A stretch of 5,574 nt of DNA from Paracoccaceae bacterium (GTDB lineage: Bacteria; Pseudomonadota; Alphaproteobacteria; Rhodobacterales; Rhodobacteraceae): assembly GCA_902525995.1 (NCBI GenBank), contig CABZJG010000130.1, positions 1 to 5,574 of the forward strand, in the 5' to 3' direction. Made by a program: the position numbers and the translations under genes. How positions within the stretch are numbered: the stretch's first letter is position 1; each line of letters starts with the position of its first letter. The notes beneath the pieces are model-generated. The model made no database searches and had not been told where the DNA came from. It saw only the letters and a list, made by a program, of their open reading frames with translations. Positions 1 to 4,945 of the stretch are shown here, piece after piece.

Positions 1-1
1 T

Positions 2-29
2 GAAGAGGGGGGAATGACCCGCTCTCTTC
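2..29 (+). promoter_or_regulatory. Hairpin in the leader upstream of rpsJ
   Basis: GAAGAG (2-7) pairs perfectly with CTCTTC (24-29). The stem continues inward with a G-T wobble and a G-C pair, and then GGG (10-12) pairs with CCC (18-20) around an AATGA loop, leaving G21 bulged. It ends 37 bases before the rpsJ start. The bases that follow are pyrimidine-rich (CTCTCAACTCTC) but contain no T run, so this is not a classic intrinsic terminator. It could be a weak terminator of an upstream gene, a processing site, or part of a leader for S10 operon control. No promoter could be identified in these 66 bases. Confidence 0.45.
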
Positions 30-66
30 CTCTCAACTCTCACGCCTAAGAACAAAGGCTCGTAAC

Positions 67-375
67 ATGCAAAGCCAAAATATCCGGATCCGGCTAAAGG
101 CATTTGACTACCGTGTGCTCGACAGCAGCACACAGGAAATTGTCAATACCGCCAAACGCACCGGCGCTTCGGTTCGGGGTCCGATCCCTCTGCCGAACAA
201 AATTGAAAAATTCACTGTTTTGCGTGGTCCACACGTAAACAAGAAATCACGTGATCAGTTTGAAATTCGCACACATAAGCGTCTTTTGGACATTGTTGAT
301 CCTACGCCGCAAACCGTCGATGCTTTGATGAAGCTCGATCTGGCTGCGGGCGTTGATGTGCAAATCTCGGTATAA
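67..375 (+). CDS. rpsJ: 30S ribosomal protein S10
   Basis: S10 (uS10) belongs to the head of the small ribosomal subunit. The same protein, as NusE, pairs with NusB in transcription antitermination. The 102-aa product is recognisable throughout: the N-terminus MQSQNIRIRLKAFDYR, the AKRTGASVRGPIPLP segment (residues 29-43) and PHVNKKSRDQFEIRTHKR (55-72), which form the long loop and following strand, and the C-terminus DLAAGVDVQIS. Length matches the family (about 102-103 aa). The start is supported by AAAGG at 54-58, eight bases upstream. It is the first gene of the cluster in this window, and rplC begins 12 bases after its stop. In many bacteria tuf lies just upstream, but that region is outside the window. 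Confidence 0.98.
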   Translation: MQSQNIRIRLKAFDYRVLDSSTQEIVNTAKRTGASVRGPIPLPNKIEKFTVLRGPHVNKKSRDQFEIRTHKRLLDIVDPTPQTVDALMKLDLAAGVDVQISV

Positions 376-387
376 AGGAGCAATCAG

Positions 388-1110
388 ATGCGCTCTGGAA
401 TTATCGCGAAAAAAGTCGGCATGACCCGGCTGTTCATGGAGGATGGAAAACAGATCCCTGTGACCGTTCTTCAAATGCAAAACTTACAAGTGATCGCGCA
501 GCGCACCGCCGAAGCGCATGGCTATACTGCCGTGCAACTTGGTGCTGGCTCGATCAAAGCCAAAAACGTCTCTAAGGCAATGCGTGGGCATTTTGCTGTG
601 GCCAAAGTTGAGCCAAAGCGCAAAGTGGCCGAGTTTCGCGTCGCCCCTGAAAACCTGATCGATGTGGGCTCTGAGATCACTGCGGCTCATTACGCTGAAG
701 GTCAGTTTGTTGATGTCTCTGGAACATCAATCGGTAAAGGCTTTGCCGGTGCGATGAAGCGTCATAACTTTGGCGGTTTGCGGGCTTCACACGGGGTCTC
801 TATTAGCCACCGTTCACATGGCTCAACGGGTCAGTGTCAAGGGCCTGGCAAAGTGTTTAAAGGCAAAAAAATGGCCGGACACATGGGCGCGGCGCGGGTC
901 ACCACACAAAATCTTCAGGTTGTTAAGACCGATGTGGATCGTGGCCTGATTATGATCAAAGGGGCGGTTCCGGGATCAAAAGGCGGCTGGGTTACGGTAA
1001 AGGATGCAATGAAAAAGCCTTTGCCAGACAGTGTTCCTTTTCCTGCAGCTCTCCGCTCGAGCGAAGCGCCTGCACCAGCAGAAGCGCCATCCGAAGGGGG
1101 TGAAGCATGA
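388..1110 (+). CDS. rplC: 50S ribosomal protein L3
   Basis: L3 (uL3) is an early-assembling large-subunit protein that binds near the 3' end of 23S rRNA and sends a loop towards the peptidyl-transferase centre. The 240-aa product opens with MRSGIIAKKVGMTRLF and has the core motifs VDVSGTSIGKGFAGAMKRHNF (108-127 region) and GPGKVFKGKKMAGHMG (152-167). Gln151, in the GQCQ stretch (148-151), aligns with E. coli Gln150, the residue methylated by PrmB; Cys150 replaces the Asn found in E. coli. The protein is about 30 residues longer than the 209-aa E. coli L3, mostly through an Ala/Pro/Glu-rich tail (about 225-240) that is probably disordered. AAAGGAG (374-380) is a good Shine-Dalgarno seven bases before the start. 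The stop overlaps the rplD start as ATGA. Confidence 0.98.
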   Translation: MRSGIIAKKVGMTRLFMEDGKQIPVTVLQMQNLQVIAQRTAEAHGYTAVQLGAGSIKAKNVSKAMRGHFAVAKVEPKRKVAEFRVAPENLIDVGSEITAAHYAEGQFVDVSGTSIGKGFAGAMKRHNFGGLRASHGVSISHRSHGSTGQCQGPGKVFKGKKMAGHMGAARVTTQNLQVVKTDVDRGLIMIKGAVPGSKGGWVTVKDAMKKPLPDSVPFPAALRSSEAPAPAEAPSEGGEA

Positions 1111-1724
1111 AACTGAATGTGATCAAACTTGATGGTGGCAAAGCCGGAAGCGTTGAGCTGACCGAAGACATCTTTGGTCTCGACCCACGTGCTGATATCC
1201 TGCAGCGTGTTGTGCGCTGGCAGCGTAACAAAGCACAGGCCGGAACGCATAAAGTCAAAACCCGCTCTGAAACCAGCTATTCAAAAAAGAAGATCTACCG
1301 CCAAAAAGGCACCGGCGGCGCACGCCACGGTGATCGCAACGCGCCGATCTTCCGCAAAGGTGGTATCTATAAAGGGCCTACACCGCGTAGCCATGGGCAT
1401 GACCTTCCTAAAAAGGTGCGCCAGCTTGGCTTGAAGCACGCGCTGTCTGCAAAAGCCAAAGAAGGCTCTTTGGTAATATTGGACAATGCATCAACTGATG
1501 GCAAAACCTCGGCGCTTGCAAAGCGGGTCAAAGATTTGGGCTGGAAGCGTACATTGGTCATCGACGGCTCGGACGTTAATGAACAGTTTGCAACAGCGGC
1601 GCGCAATATTGACGGTTTGGATATCCTTCCAACCATGGGTGCCAATGTTTATGACATTCTCAAGCGCGATACGCTGGTGATAACAAAAGCCGGTGTAGAA
1701 GCATTGGAGGCTCGGTTGAAATGA
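1107..1724 (+). CDS. rplD: 50S ribosomal protein L4
   Basis: L4 (uL4) binds domain I of 23S rRNA, and its long basic loop lines the polypeptide exit tunnel. The 205-aa product is of normal length. It has the conserved tunnel-loop motif YRQKGTGGARHGDRNAP (64-80) preceded by the basic stretch KVKTRSETSYSKKK (49-62), then the C-terminal globular part with LVILD (about 122-126) and GANVYDILKRDTLVITK (178-194). The start overlaps the rplC stop (ATGA), with GAAGGGGG (1093-1100) as ribosome binding site, so translation is probably coupled. In E. coli L4 represses its own operon through the S10 leader; I see no recognisable copy of that leader here, though only 66 bases upstream of rpsJ are visible. 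Confidence 0.98.
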   Translation: MKLNVIKLDGGKAGSVELTEDIFGLDPRADILQRVVRWQRNKAQAGTHKVKTRSETSYSKKKIYRQKGTGGARHGDRNAPIFRKGGIYKGPTPRSHGHDLPKKVRQLGLKHALSAKAKEGSLVILDNASTDGKTSALAKRVKDLGWKRTLVIDGSDVNEQFATAARNIDGLDILPTMGANVYDILKRDTLVITKAGVEALEARLK

Positions 1725-2017
1725 GCGTGAAAGCAGAACTTTACGATGTGATCCGCAAGCCGATCATCACAGAAAAGGCAACCATGGCGTCCGAAAAAGG
1801 CGCGGTTGTGTTTGAAGTGGCGATTGACAGCAACAAGCCGCAGATCAAAGAAGCGATCGAAGCATTGTTTGGCGTTAAGGTCAAAGCGGTTAATACTGCA
1901 ATTACCAAAGGCAAAAGCAAGCGCTTTCGCGGAACGGCGGGAAAACGCAAAGACGTTAAGAAAGCCTATGTGACCCTCGAAGAGGGAAATACTATCGACG
2001 TGACCACTGGTCTTTGA
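1721..2017 (+). CDS. rplW: 50S ribosomal protein L23
   Basis: L23 (uL23) sits at the mouth of the exit tunnel, where trigger factor and the signal recognition particle dock. The 98-aa product has the family's N-terminal segment with KPIITEKAT (13-21). Glu18 lines up with E. coli Glu18, a known trigger-factor contact. Further on are NKPQIKEAIEALFGVKVKAVNT (38-59) and KAYVTLEEGNTID (81-93). Length is typical. The start overlaps the rplD stop as ATGA, with GGAGG (1706-1710) ten bases before it. It is followed not by rplB directly but by a 150-base structured gap containing a terminator-like hairpin. Confidence 0.98.
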   Translation: MSVKAELYDVIRKPIITEKATMASEKGAVVFEVAIDSNKPQIKEAIEALFGVKVKAVNTAITKGKSKRFRGTAGKRKDVKKAYVTLEEGNTIDVTTGL

Positions 2018-2033
2018 TAGAAGGTAGCGAATC

Positions 2034-2071
2034 TTTGATGGCCTCGGATTTTTTCGAGGCCATCAAATTTT
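2034..2071 (+). terminator. Terminator-like hairpin between rplW and rplB
   Basis: TTTGATGGCCTCG (2034-2046) is perfectly complementary to CGAGGCCATCAAA (2055-2067), a 13-bp stem with an eight-base loop (GATTTTTT). TTTT (2068-2071) follows directly. It begins 17 bases after the rplW stop. Form and position fit an intrinsic terminator. The terminal T run is short and the outer pairs are A-T, so it may be a partial terminator or attenuator that lowers transcription into rplB, or an mRNA-stabilising 3' structure for the upstream transcript. The T-rich loop is unusual. The structure is visible directly; its efficiency cannot be judged from sequence. Confidence 0.7.
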
Positions 2072-2076
2072 AGAAC

Positions 2077-2151
2077 TTGGGGTGTAAATCCCAAACACTT
2101 GGCCACCTTCGGGGGGCTTTACCATAGCAAGGCATTGCCTTGCGATAGCAA
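2077..2151 (+). promoter_or_regulatory. Structured leader of rplB, three small hairpins
   Basis: Three inverted repeats follow in a row. The first is TTGGG (2077-2081) with CCCAA (2090-2094). The second is GCC-A-CC (2102-2107) with GG-G-GGC (2112-2117), closed by a TTCG tetraloop in the extra-stable C(UUCG)G form, with one internal A-G mismatch and TTT after it. The third is GCAAGGC (2127-2133) with GCCTTGC (2137-2143) around ATT, perfect over 7 bp. A 7-base direct repeat ATAGCAA (2124-2130 and 2145-2151) overlaps the third stem. Its second copy could pair with TTGC (2140-2143) instead, giving a competing fold just before the rplB Shine-Dalgarno. No convincing promoter was found. Control of rplB by this leader is inference. 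Confidence 0.45.
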
Positions 2152-2153
2152 AC

Positions 2154-2159
2154 GGAAGA
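2154..2159 (+). promoter_or_regulatory. Shine-Dalgarno deciding the rplB start
   Basis: GGAAGA lies eight bases before the ATG at 2168. It supports that codon as the start over the in-frame TTG at 2099, which would add 23 residues that do not resemble L2 and would run through the upstream hairpins. Confidence 0.7.
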
Positions 2160-2167
2160 CAGAAAGC

Positions 2168-3010
2168 ATGGCACTCAAGTCGTATAAGCCGACGACGCCG
2201 GGCCAGCGCGGGCTGGTGCTGATCGACCGTTCGGAGCTGTGGAAAGGACGTCCTGTCAAATCCCTGACTGAGGGTTTGACAAAATCGGGCGGTCGTAACA
2301 ACACCGGACGTATCACATCACGCCGTCGTGGCGGAGGCGCAAAGCGTCTTTATCGGATCGTTGATTTTAGACGCAACAAACTGGATGTTGCGGCAACCGT
2401 CGAGCGGATCGAATATGATCCAAATCGATCGGCATTTATCGCTTTGGTTAAGTATGACGATGGCGAACAGTCCTATATTTTGGCCCCTCAGAGATTAGGT
2501 GTTGGTGACAAAGTGATCGCCAGCACAAAGGCAGATATCAAGCCTGGTAACGCGATGCCATTCTCTGGCATGCCGATCGGTACCATTGTTCACAACATCG
2601 AACTTAAGCCCGGCAAAGGCGGTCAAGTTGCGCGCGCTGCGGGCACTTATGCTCAGTTCATTGGTCGTGACGGCGGTTATGCCCAGTTGCGCCTAAGTTC
2701 TGGCGAAGTGCGCATGGTGCGCCAAGAATGTATGGCAACTGTCGGTGCGGTGTCCAACCCGGACAACAGCAACCAGAACTTCGGTAAAGCTGGCCGGATG
2801 CGCCACAAAGGTGTTCGCCCATCGGTTCGCGGTGTGGTCATGAACCCGGTAGATCACCCCCATGGCGGCGGTGAAGGCCGGACATCGGGTGGTCGTCATC
2901 CGGTAACGCCTTGGGGTAAGCCCACCAAAGGTAAGCGTACCCGCAACAAAAACAAAGCGTCGCAAAAGCTTATTATTCGCTCGCGCCACGCCAGAAAGAA
3001 AGGGCGTTAA
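2168..3010 (+). CDS. rplB: 50S ribosomal protein L2
   Basis: L2 (uL2) is among the most conserved large-subunit proteins. It is needed for subunit joining and peptidyl-transferase activity, and binds helix 66 of 23S rRNA and an inter-subunit bridge. The 280-aa product opens with MALKSYKPTTPGQRG. It has the N-terminal RNA-binding fold (GGRNNTGRITSRRRGGGAKR, 41-60), the central barrel (GDKVIAST, IGTIVHNIELKPGKGGQ) and the C-terminal signature VVMNPVDHPHGGGEGR (223-238). His230 matches E. coli His229, the histidine implicated in peptidyl transfer. The basic tail KGKRTRNKNKAS (255-265 region) is also standard. E. coli L2 is 273 aa. The start is ATG 2168, on family homology and the Shine-Dalgarno at 2154-2159. 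rpsS starts three bases after the stop. Confidence 0.98.
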   Translation: MALKSYKPTTPGQRGLVLIDRSELWKGRPVKSLTEGLTKSGGRNNTGRITSRRRGGGAKRLYRIVDFRRNKLDVAATVERIEYDPNRSAFIALVKYDDGEQSYILAPQRLGVGDKVIASTKADIKPGNAMPFSGMPIGTIVHNIELKPGKGGQVARAAGTYAQFIGRDGGYAQLRLSSGEVRMVRQECMATVGAVSNPDNSNQNFGKAGRMRHKGVRPSVRGVVMNPVDHPHGGGEGRTSGGRHPVTPWGKPTKGKRTRNKNKASQKLIIRSRHARKKGR

Positions 3011-3013
3011 ACG

Positions 3014-3292
3014 ATGTCTCGCTCTGTATGGAAAGGCCCCTTTGTGGATGCTTATGTGCTTAAAAAAGCAGAAGCATCACGCGAAAGCGGTCGTCACGAA
3101 ATTATCAAAATCTGGTCGCGCAGATCTACGATTTTGCCTCAGTTCGTTGGTTTGACTTTTGGCGTTTACAACGGCCACAAGCATATCCCAGTGATGATTT
3201 CAGAAGATATGATCGGCCAGAAGTTTGGTGAATATTCGCCAACACGGACCTACTATGGTCATGGCGCTGATAAAAAAGCGAAACGGAAGTAG
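3014..3292 (+). CDS. rpsS: 30S ribosomal protein S19
   Basis: S19 (uS19) lies in the head of the small subunit next to S13 and takes part in inter-subunit bridging near the A-site tRNA. The 92-aa product has the family hallmarks: MSRSVWKGPFVD at the N-terminus, IWSRRSTILPQFVGLT (33-48), the YNGHKHIPV segment (52-60), the signature GEYSPTRTY (72-80) and a basic tail ADKKAKRK. Length is normal. A ribosome binding site, AAAGGG (2999-3004), overlaps the end of rplB, so the two genes are probably translated in a coupled way. Confidence 0.98.
   Translation: MSRSVWKGPFVDAYVLKKAEASRESGRHEIIKIWSRRSTILPQFVGLTFGVYNGHKHIPVMISEDMIGQKFGEYSPTRTYYGHGADKKAKRK
3285..3289 (+). promoter_or_regulatory. Shine-Dalgarno deciding the rplV start
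   Basis: GGAAG lies seven bases before the ATG at 3297. An upstream in-frame start at 3225 would add 24 residues read out of frame through rpsS, and these show no resemblance to L22. The site at 3285-3289 therefore fixes the start. Confidence 0.75.
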
Positions 3293-3296
3293 AGCC

Positions 3297-3677
3297 ATGG
3301 GTAAAGAAAAAAATCCCCGCCGCGTGGCCGAAAACGAAGCAATGGCAAAACTGCGCATGCTTCGCACGTCTCCGCAAAAGCTTAACCTTGTGGCCGCGAT
3401 GATCCGCGGAAAAAAGGTTGAAAAAGCACTGATCGATTTGACATTTAGCAACAAGCGTATCGCAATTGATGTGCGCAAGTGTCTGCAATCGGCCATTGCA
3501 AACGCAGAAAACAACCACAATCTTGATGTTGATGAACTGGTTGTTGCTGAAGCATATGTAGGCAAAAATCTCACGTTGAAACGCGGTCGTCCACGTGCAC
3601 GTGGCCGATTTGGTCGCATTATCAAGCCGTTCTCAGAGCTTACCATCAAGGTGCGGCAAGTAGAGGAGCAAGCATAA
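3297..3677 (+). CDS. rplV: 50S ribosomal protein L22
   Basis: L22 (uL22) contacts all 23S rRNA domains, and its long beta-hairpin reaches into the exit tunnel, where changes in other bacteria affect macrolide sensitivity and nascent-chain stalling. The 126-aa product, from ATG 3297, has the core LRTSPQKLNLVAAMIRGKKV (22-41), the helix AIANAENNHNLDVDEL (66-81) and the hairpin region ending KRGRPRARGRFGRI (95-108). It carries an N-terminal extension (about the first 15 residues, MGKEKNPRRVAENEA) relative to 110-aa E. coli L22; this longer form is common in Alphaproteobacteria. It begins four bases after the rpsS stop. Its TAA stop shares one base with the rpsC ATG (TAATG). Confidence 0.97.
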   Translation: MGKEKNPRRVAENEAMAKLRMLRTSPQKLNLVAAMIRGKKVEKALIDLTFSNKRIAIDVRKCLQSAIANAENNHNLDVDELVVAEAYVGKNLTLKRGRPRARGRFGRIIKPFSELTIKVRQVEEQA

Positions 3678-4384
3678 TGGGACAAAAGGTTAATCCAATT
3701 GGCATGCGCCTTCAGGTCAACCGTACCTGGGACAGCCGCTGGTACGCAGATACCAAAGATTACGGTGATCTTCTTCTGGAAGATCTTCGGATGCGTGATT
3801 TTATCCGCAAAGAATGTGCCCAAGCGGGTGTTGCGCGAGTGATCATCGAGCGTCCGCACAAAAAATGCCGGGTGACGATCCATACGGCGCGTCCTGGTGT
3901 GATTATCGGCAAAAAAGGCGCAGATATCGAAACACTGCGTAAAAAACTTGCCGCCATGACCACGTCGGAATTGCATCTCAATATCCTTGAGGTCCGCAAG
4001 CCCGAGCTTGACGCCCAACTGGTTGGCGAAAGTATCGCCCAGCAGCTTGAGCGCCGTGTTTCATTCCGCCGCGCCATGAAGCGGGCCGTGCAAAATGCCA
4101 TGCGCATGGGGGCCTTGGGCATCCGGGTCAACGTCGCAGGCCGTTTGGGCGGCGCAGAAATCGCGCGTACTGAATGGTACCGCGAAGGCCGCGTTCCGCT
4201 GCATACTCTGCGCGCAGACATTGATTACGCAAACGTCGAGGCGGCAACGCCCTACGGCATTATCGGGATCAAGGTCTGGATCTTCAAAGGCGAAATTATG
4301 GCGCATGATCCGCAAGCGCGTGATCGTAAAGCTCAAGAGCTCCAAGACGGTCCGGCACCTCGCGGTGCGGGCGGTCGGCGCTAA
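3677..4384 (+). CDS. rpsC: 30S ribosomal protein S3
   Basis: S3 (uS3) sits in the small-subunit head at the mRNA entry tunnel and contributes to mRNA unwinding there. The 235-aa product opens with MGQKVNPIGMRLQ. It carries a type II KH domain whose GxxG loop is visible as VIIGKKGADIE (75-85), and a C-terminal domain with RRAMKRAVQNAMRMGALGI (130-148 region), GRLGGAEIARTEWYREGRVP and GIIGIKVWIFKGE. The tail after about residue 209 is charged and rich in Gly/Pro/Arg, as is common and variable in the family. E. coli S3 is 233 aa. AGAGGAG (3662-3668) is a strong ribosome binding site inside the end of rplV, eight bases before the start. Confidence 0.98.
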   Translation: MGQKVNPIGMRLQVNRTWDSRWYADTKDYGDLLLEDLRMRDFIRKECAQAGVARVIIERPHKKCRVTIHTARPGVIIGKKGADIETLRKKLAAMTTSELHLNILEVRKPELDAQLVGESIAQQLERRVSFRRAMKRAVQNAMRMGALGIRVNVAGRLGGAEIARTEWYREGRVPLHTLRADIDYANVEAATPYGIIGIKVWIFKGEIMAHDPQARDRKAQELQDGPAPRGAGGRR

Positions 4385-4390
4385 GGAGGA
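4382..4390 (+). promoter_or_regulatory. Near-perfect Shine-Dalgarno of rplP
   Basis: TAAGGAGGA is complementary to the 16S rRNA tail over its full core and lies seven bases before the rplP ATG. Its first three bases are the rpsC stop codon. It is the strongest ribosome binding site in the window. Confidence 0.85.
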
Positions 4391-4397
4391 CTAAACG

Positions 4398-4811
4398 ATG
4401 CTTCAACCAAAGCGTACAAAATTTCGCAAAATGCACAAAGGCCGGATCAAAGGCCTTGCAAAGGGCGGCTCTGATCTGAACTTTGGCAGTTACGGCCTAA
4501 AGGCGACCCAGCCTGAGCGCGTGACAGCACGTCAAATCGAGGCAGCACGCCGCGCGATGACACGCCATATGAAACGTCAGGGTCGGGTTTGGATCCGGAT
4601 TTTCCCAGACACGCCTGTGACTTCAAAGCCCACCGAAGTTCGGATGGGTAAGGGTAAAGGTTCTGTCGATTATTGGGCGGCCAAGGTAAAACCAGGCCGG
4701 ATCATGTTTGAAATCGACGGTGTTGACGATGACATTGCCAAGGAAGCTTTGCGTCTGGCGGGGATGAAATTGTCGGTCAAGACACGTGTAGTCGTTCGCG
4801 AAGACTGGTAG
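4398..4811 (+). CDS. rplP: 50S ribosomal protein L16
   Basis: L16 (uL16) is a late-assembling large-subunit protein that helps position tRNA in the A and P sites. The 137-aa product opens with MLQPKRTKFRKMHKGR and has TARQIEAARRAMTRHMKRQG (43-62), VWIRIFPDTP (64-73), VRMGKGKGSVDYW (81-93) and the C-terminal KEALRLAGMKLSVKTR (115-130). Arg82 in the RMGKGKG stretch aligns with E. coli Arg81, the residue hydroxylated by the 2OG oxygenase RoxA/YcfD. Length matches the family (E. coli 136 aa). It is the last gene of this block. Where rpmC normally follows in the S10 operon there are terminators and a gene on the opposite strand. Confidence 0.98.
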   Translation: MLQPKRTKFRKMHKGRIKGLAKGGSDLNFGSYGLKATQPERVTARQIEAARRAMTRHMKRQGRVWIRIFPDTPVTSKPTEVRMGKGKGSVDYWAAKVKPGRIMFEIDGVDDDIAKEALRLAGMKLSVKTRVVVREDW

Positions 4812-4833
4812 TCCCCGCGCTTCTAAAAATGCT

Positions 4834-4846
4834 GCGGTTTTACCGC
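4834..4846 (+). repeat. Small inverted repeat after rplP
   Basis: GCGGT (4834-4838) pairs with ACCGC (4842-4846) around a TTT loop, with one more T-G wobble possible outside. It lies between the rplP stop and the main terminator. It has no T run after it, so it is not a terminator by itself; it may help protect the 3' end of the transcript. Confidence 0.35.
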
Positions 4847-4854
4847 GCAAAACC

Positions 4855-4891
4855 AAAAAAACCCTGTCGGAATATCCGATGGGGTTTTTTT
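4855..4891. terminator. Bidirectional intrinsic terminator between rplP and oxygenase
   Basis: The stem CCCTGTCGG (4862-4870) pairs with CCGATGGGG (4876-4884) over nine pairs (two G-T wobbles) around an AATAT loop. It is flanked by seven A (4855-4861) on the left and seven T (4885-4891) on the right. The symmetry gives a U-tailed hairpin in both directions, so it can end the ribosomal transcript on the plus strand and the oxygenase transcript on the minus strand. It starts 43 bases after the rplP stop and is the clearest terminator in the window. Confidence 0.92.
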
Positions 4892-4921
4892 GTGTAGTCG
4901 GGTTTAAAATGGCTAAAGTGG

Positions 4922-4945
4922 CAAAGGCGAATGGGCCTTTGTTTT
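4922..4945 (+). terminator. Second, weaker terminator-like hairpin
   Basis: CAAAGGC (4922-4928) pairs perfectly with GCCTTTG (4935-4941) around GAATGG, and is followed by TTTT on the plus strand (4942-4945). It could be a backup terminator for the ribosomal operon. On the minus strand the same hairpin lies just after the oxygenase stop but has no T run following it, so there it may only stabilise the mRNA end before the main terminator. Confidence 0.55.

Noticed and set aside
992..1258. Minus-strand frames across the rplC-rplD junction
   Set aside because: They are antisense shadows of two certain genes, with no ribosome binding site or recognisable product.
2099..2125. Possible promoter for rplB (TTGGCC with TACCAT)
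   Set aside because: The spacing is only 15 bases and both boxes match weakly. The stretch is better explained as part of the C(UUCG)G hairpin.
2099..2167. N-terminal extension of L2 from an in-frame TTG
   Set aside because: The added residues do not resemble L2, run through the hairpins, and a Shine-Dalgarno supports the ATG at 2168.
2276..2281. TTGACA inside rplB as a possible -35 box
   Set aside because: No credible -10 element occurs at 16-18 bases downstream, and the site is inside a conserved coding region.
3225..3296. N-terminal extension of L22 overlapping rpsS
   Set aside because: The extension is just rpsS read in another frame. ATG 3297 has a good Shine-Dalgarno and gives the usual alphaproteobacterial length.
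3438..3443. TTGACA inside rplV as a possible -35 box
   Set aside because: The bases at the -10 position (about CGCAAT) are a poor match, and the operon needs no internal promoter here.
3200..4018. Long open frame of 272 codons on the minus strand across rpsS, rplV and rpsC
   Set aside because: It lies wholly antisense to three certain ribosomal protein genes, its translation resembles no family I know, and codon bias of the sense genes is enough to keep it open.
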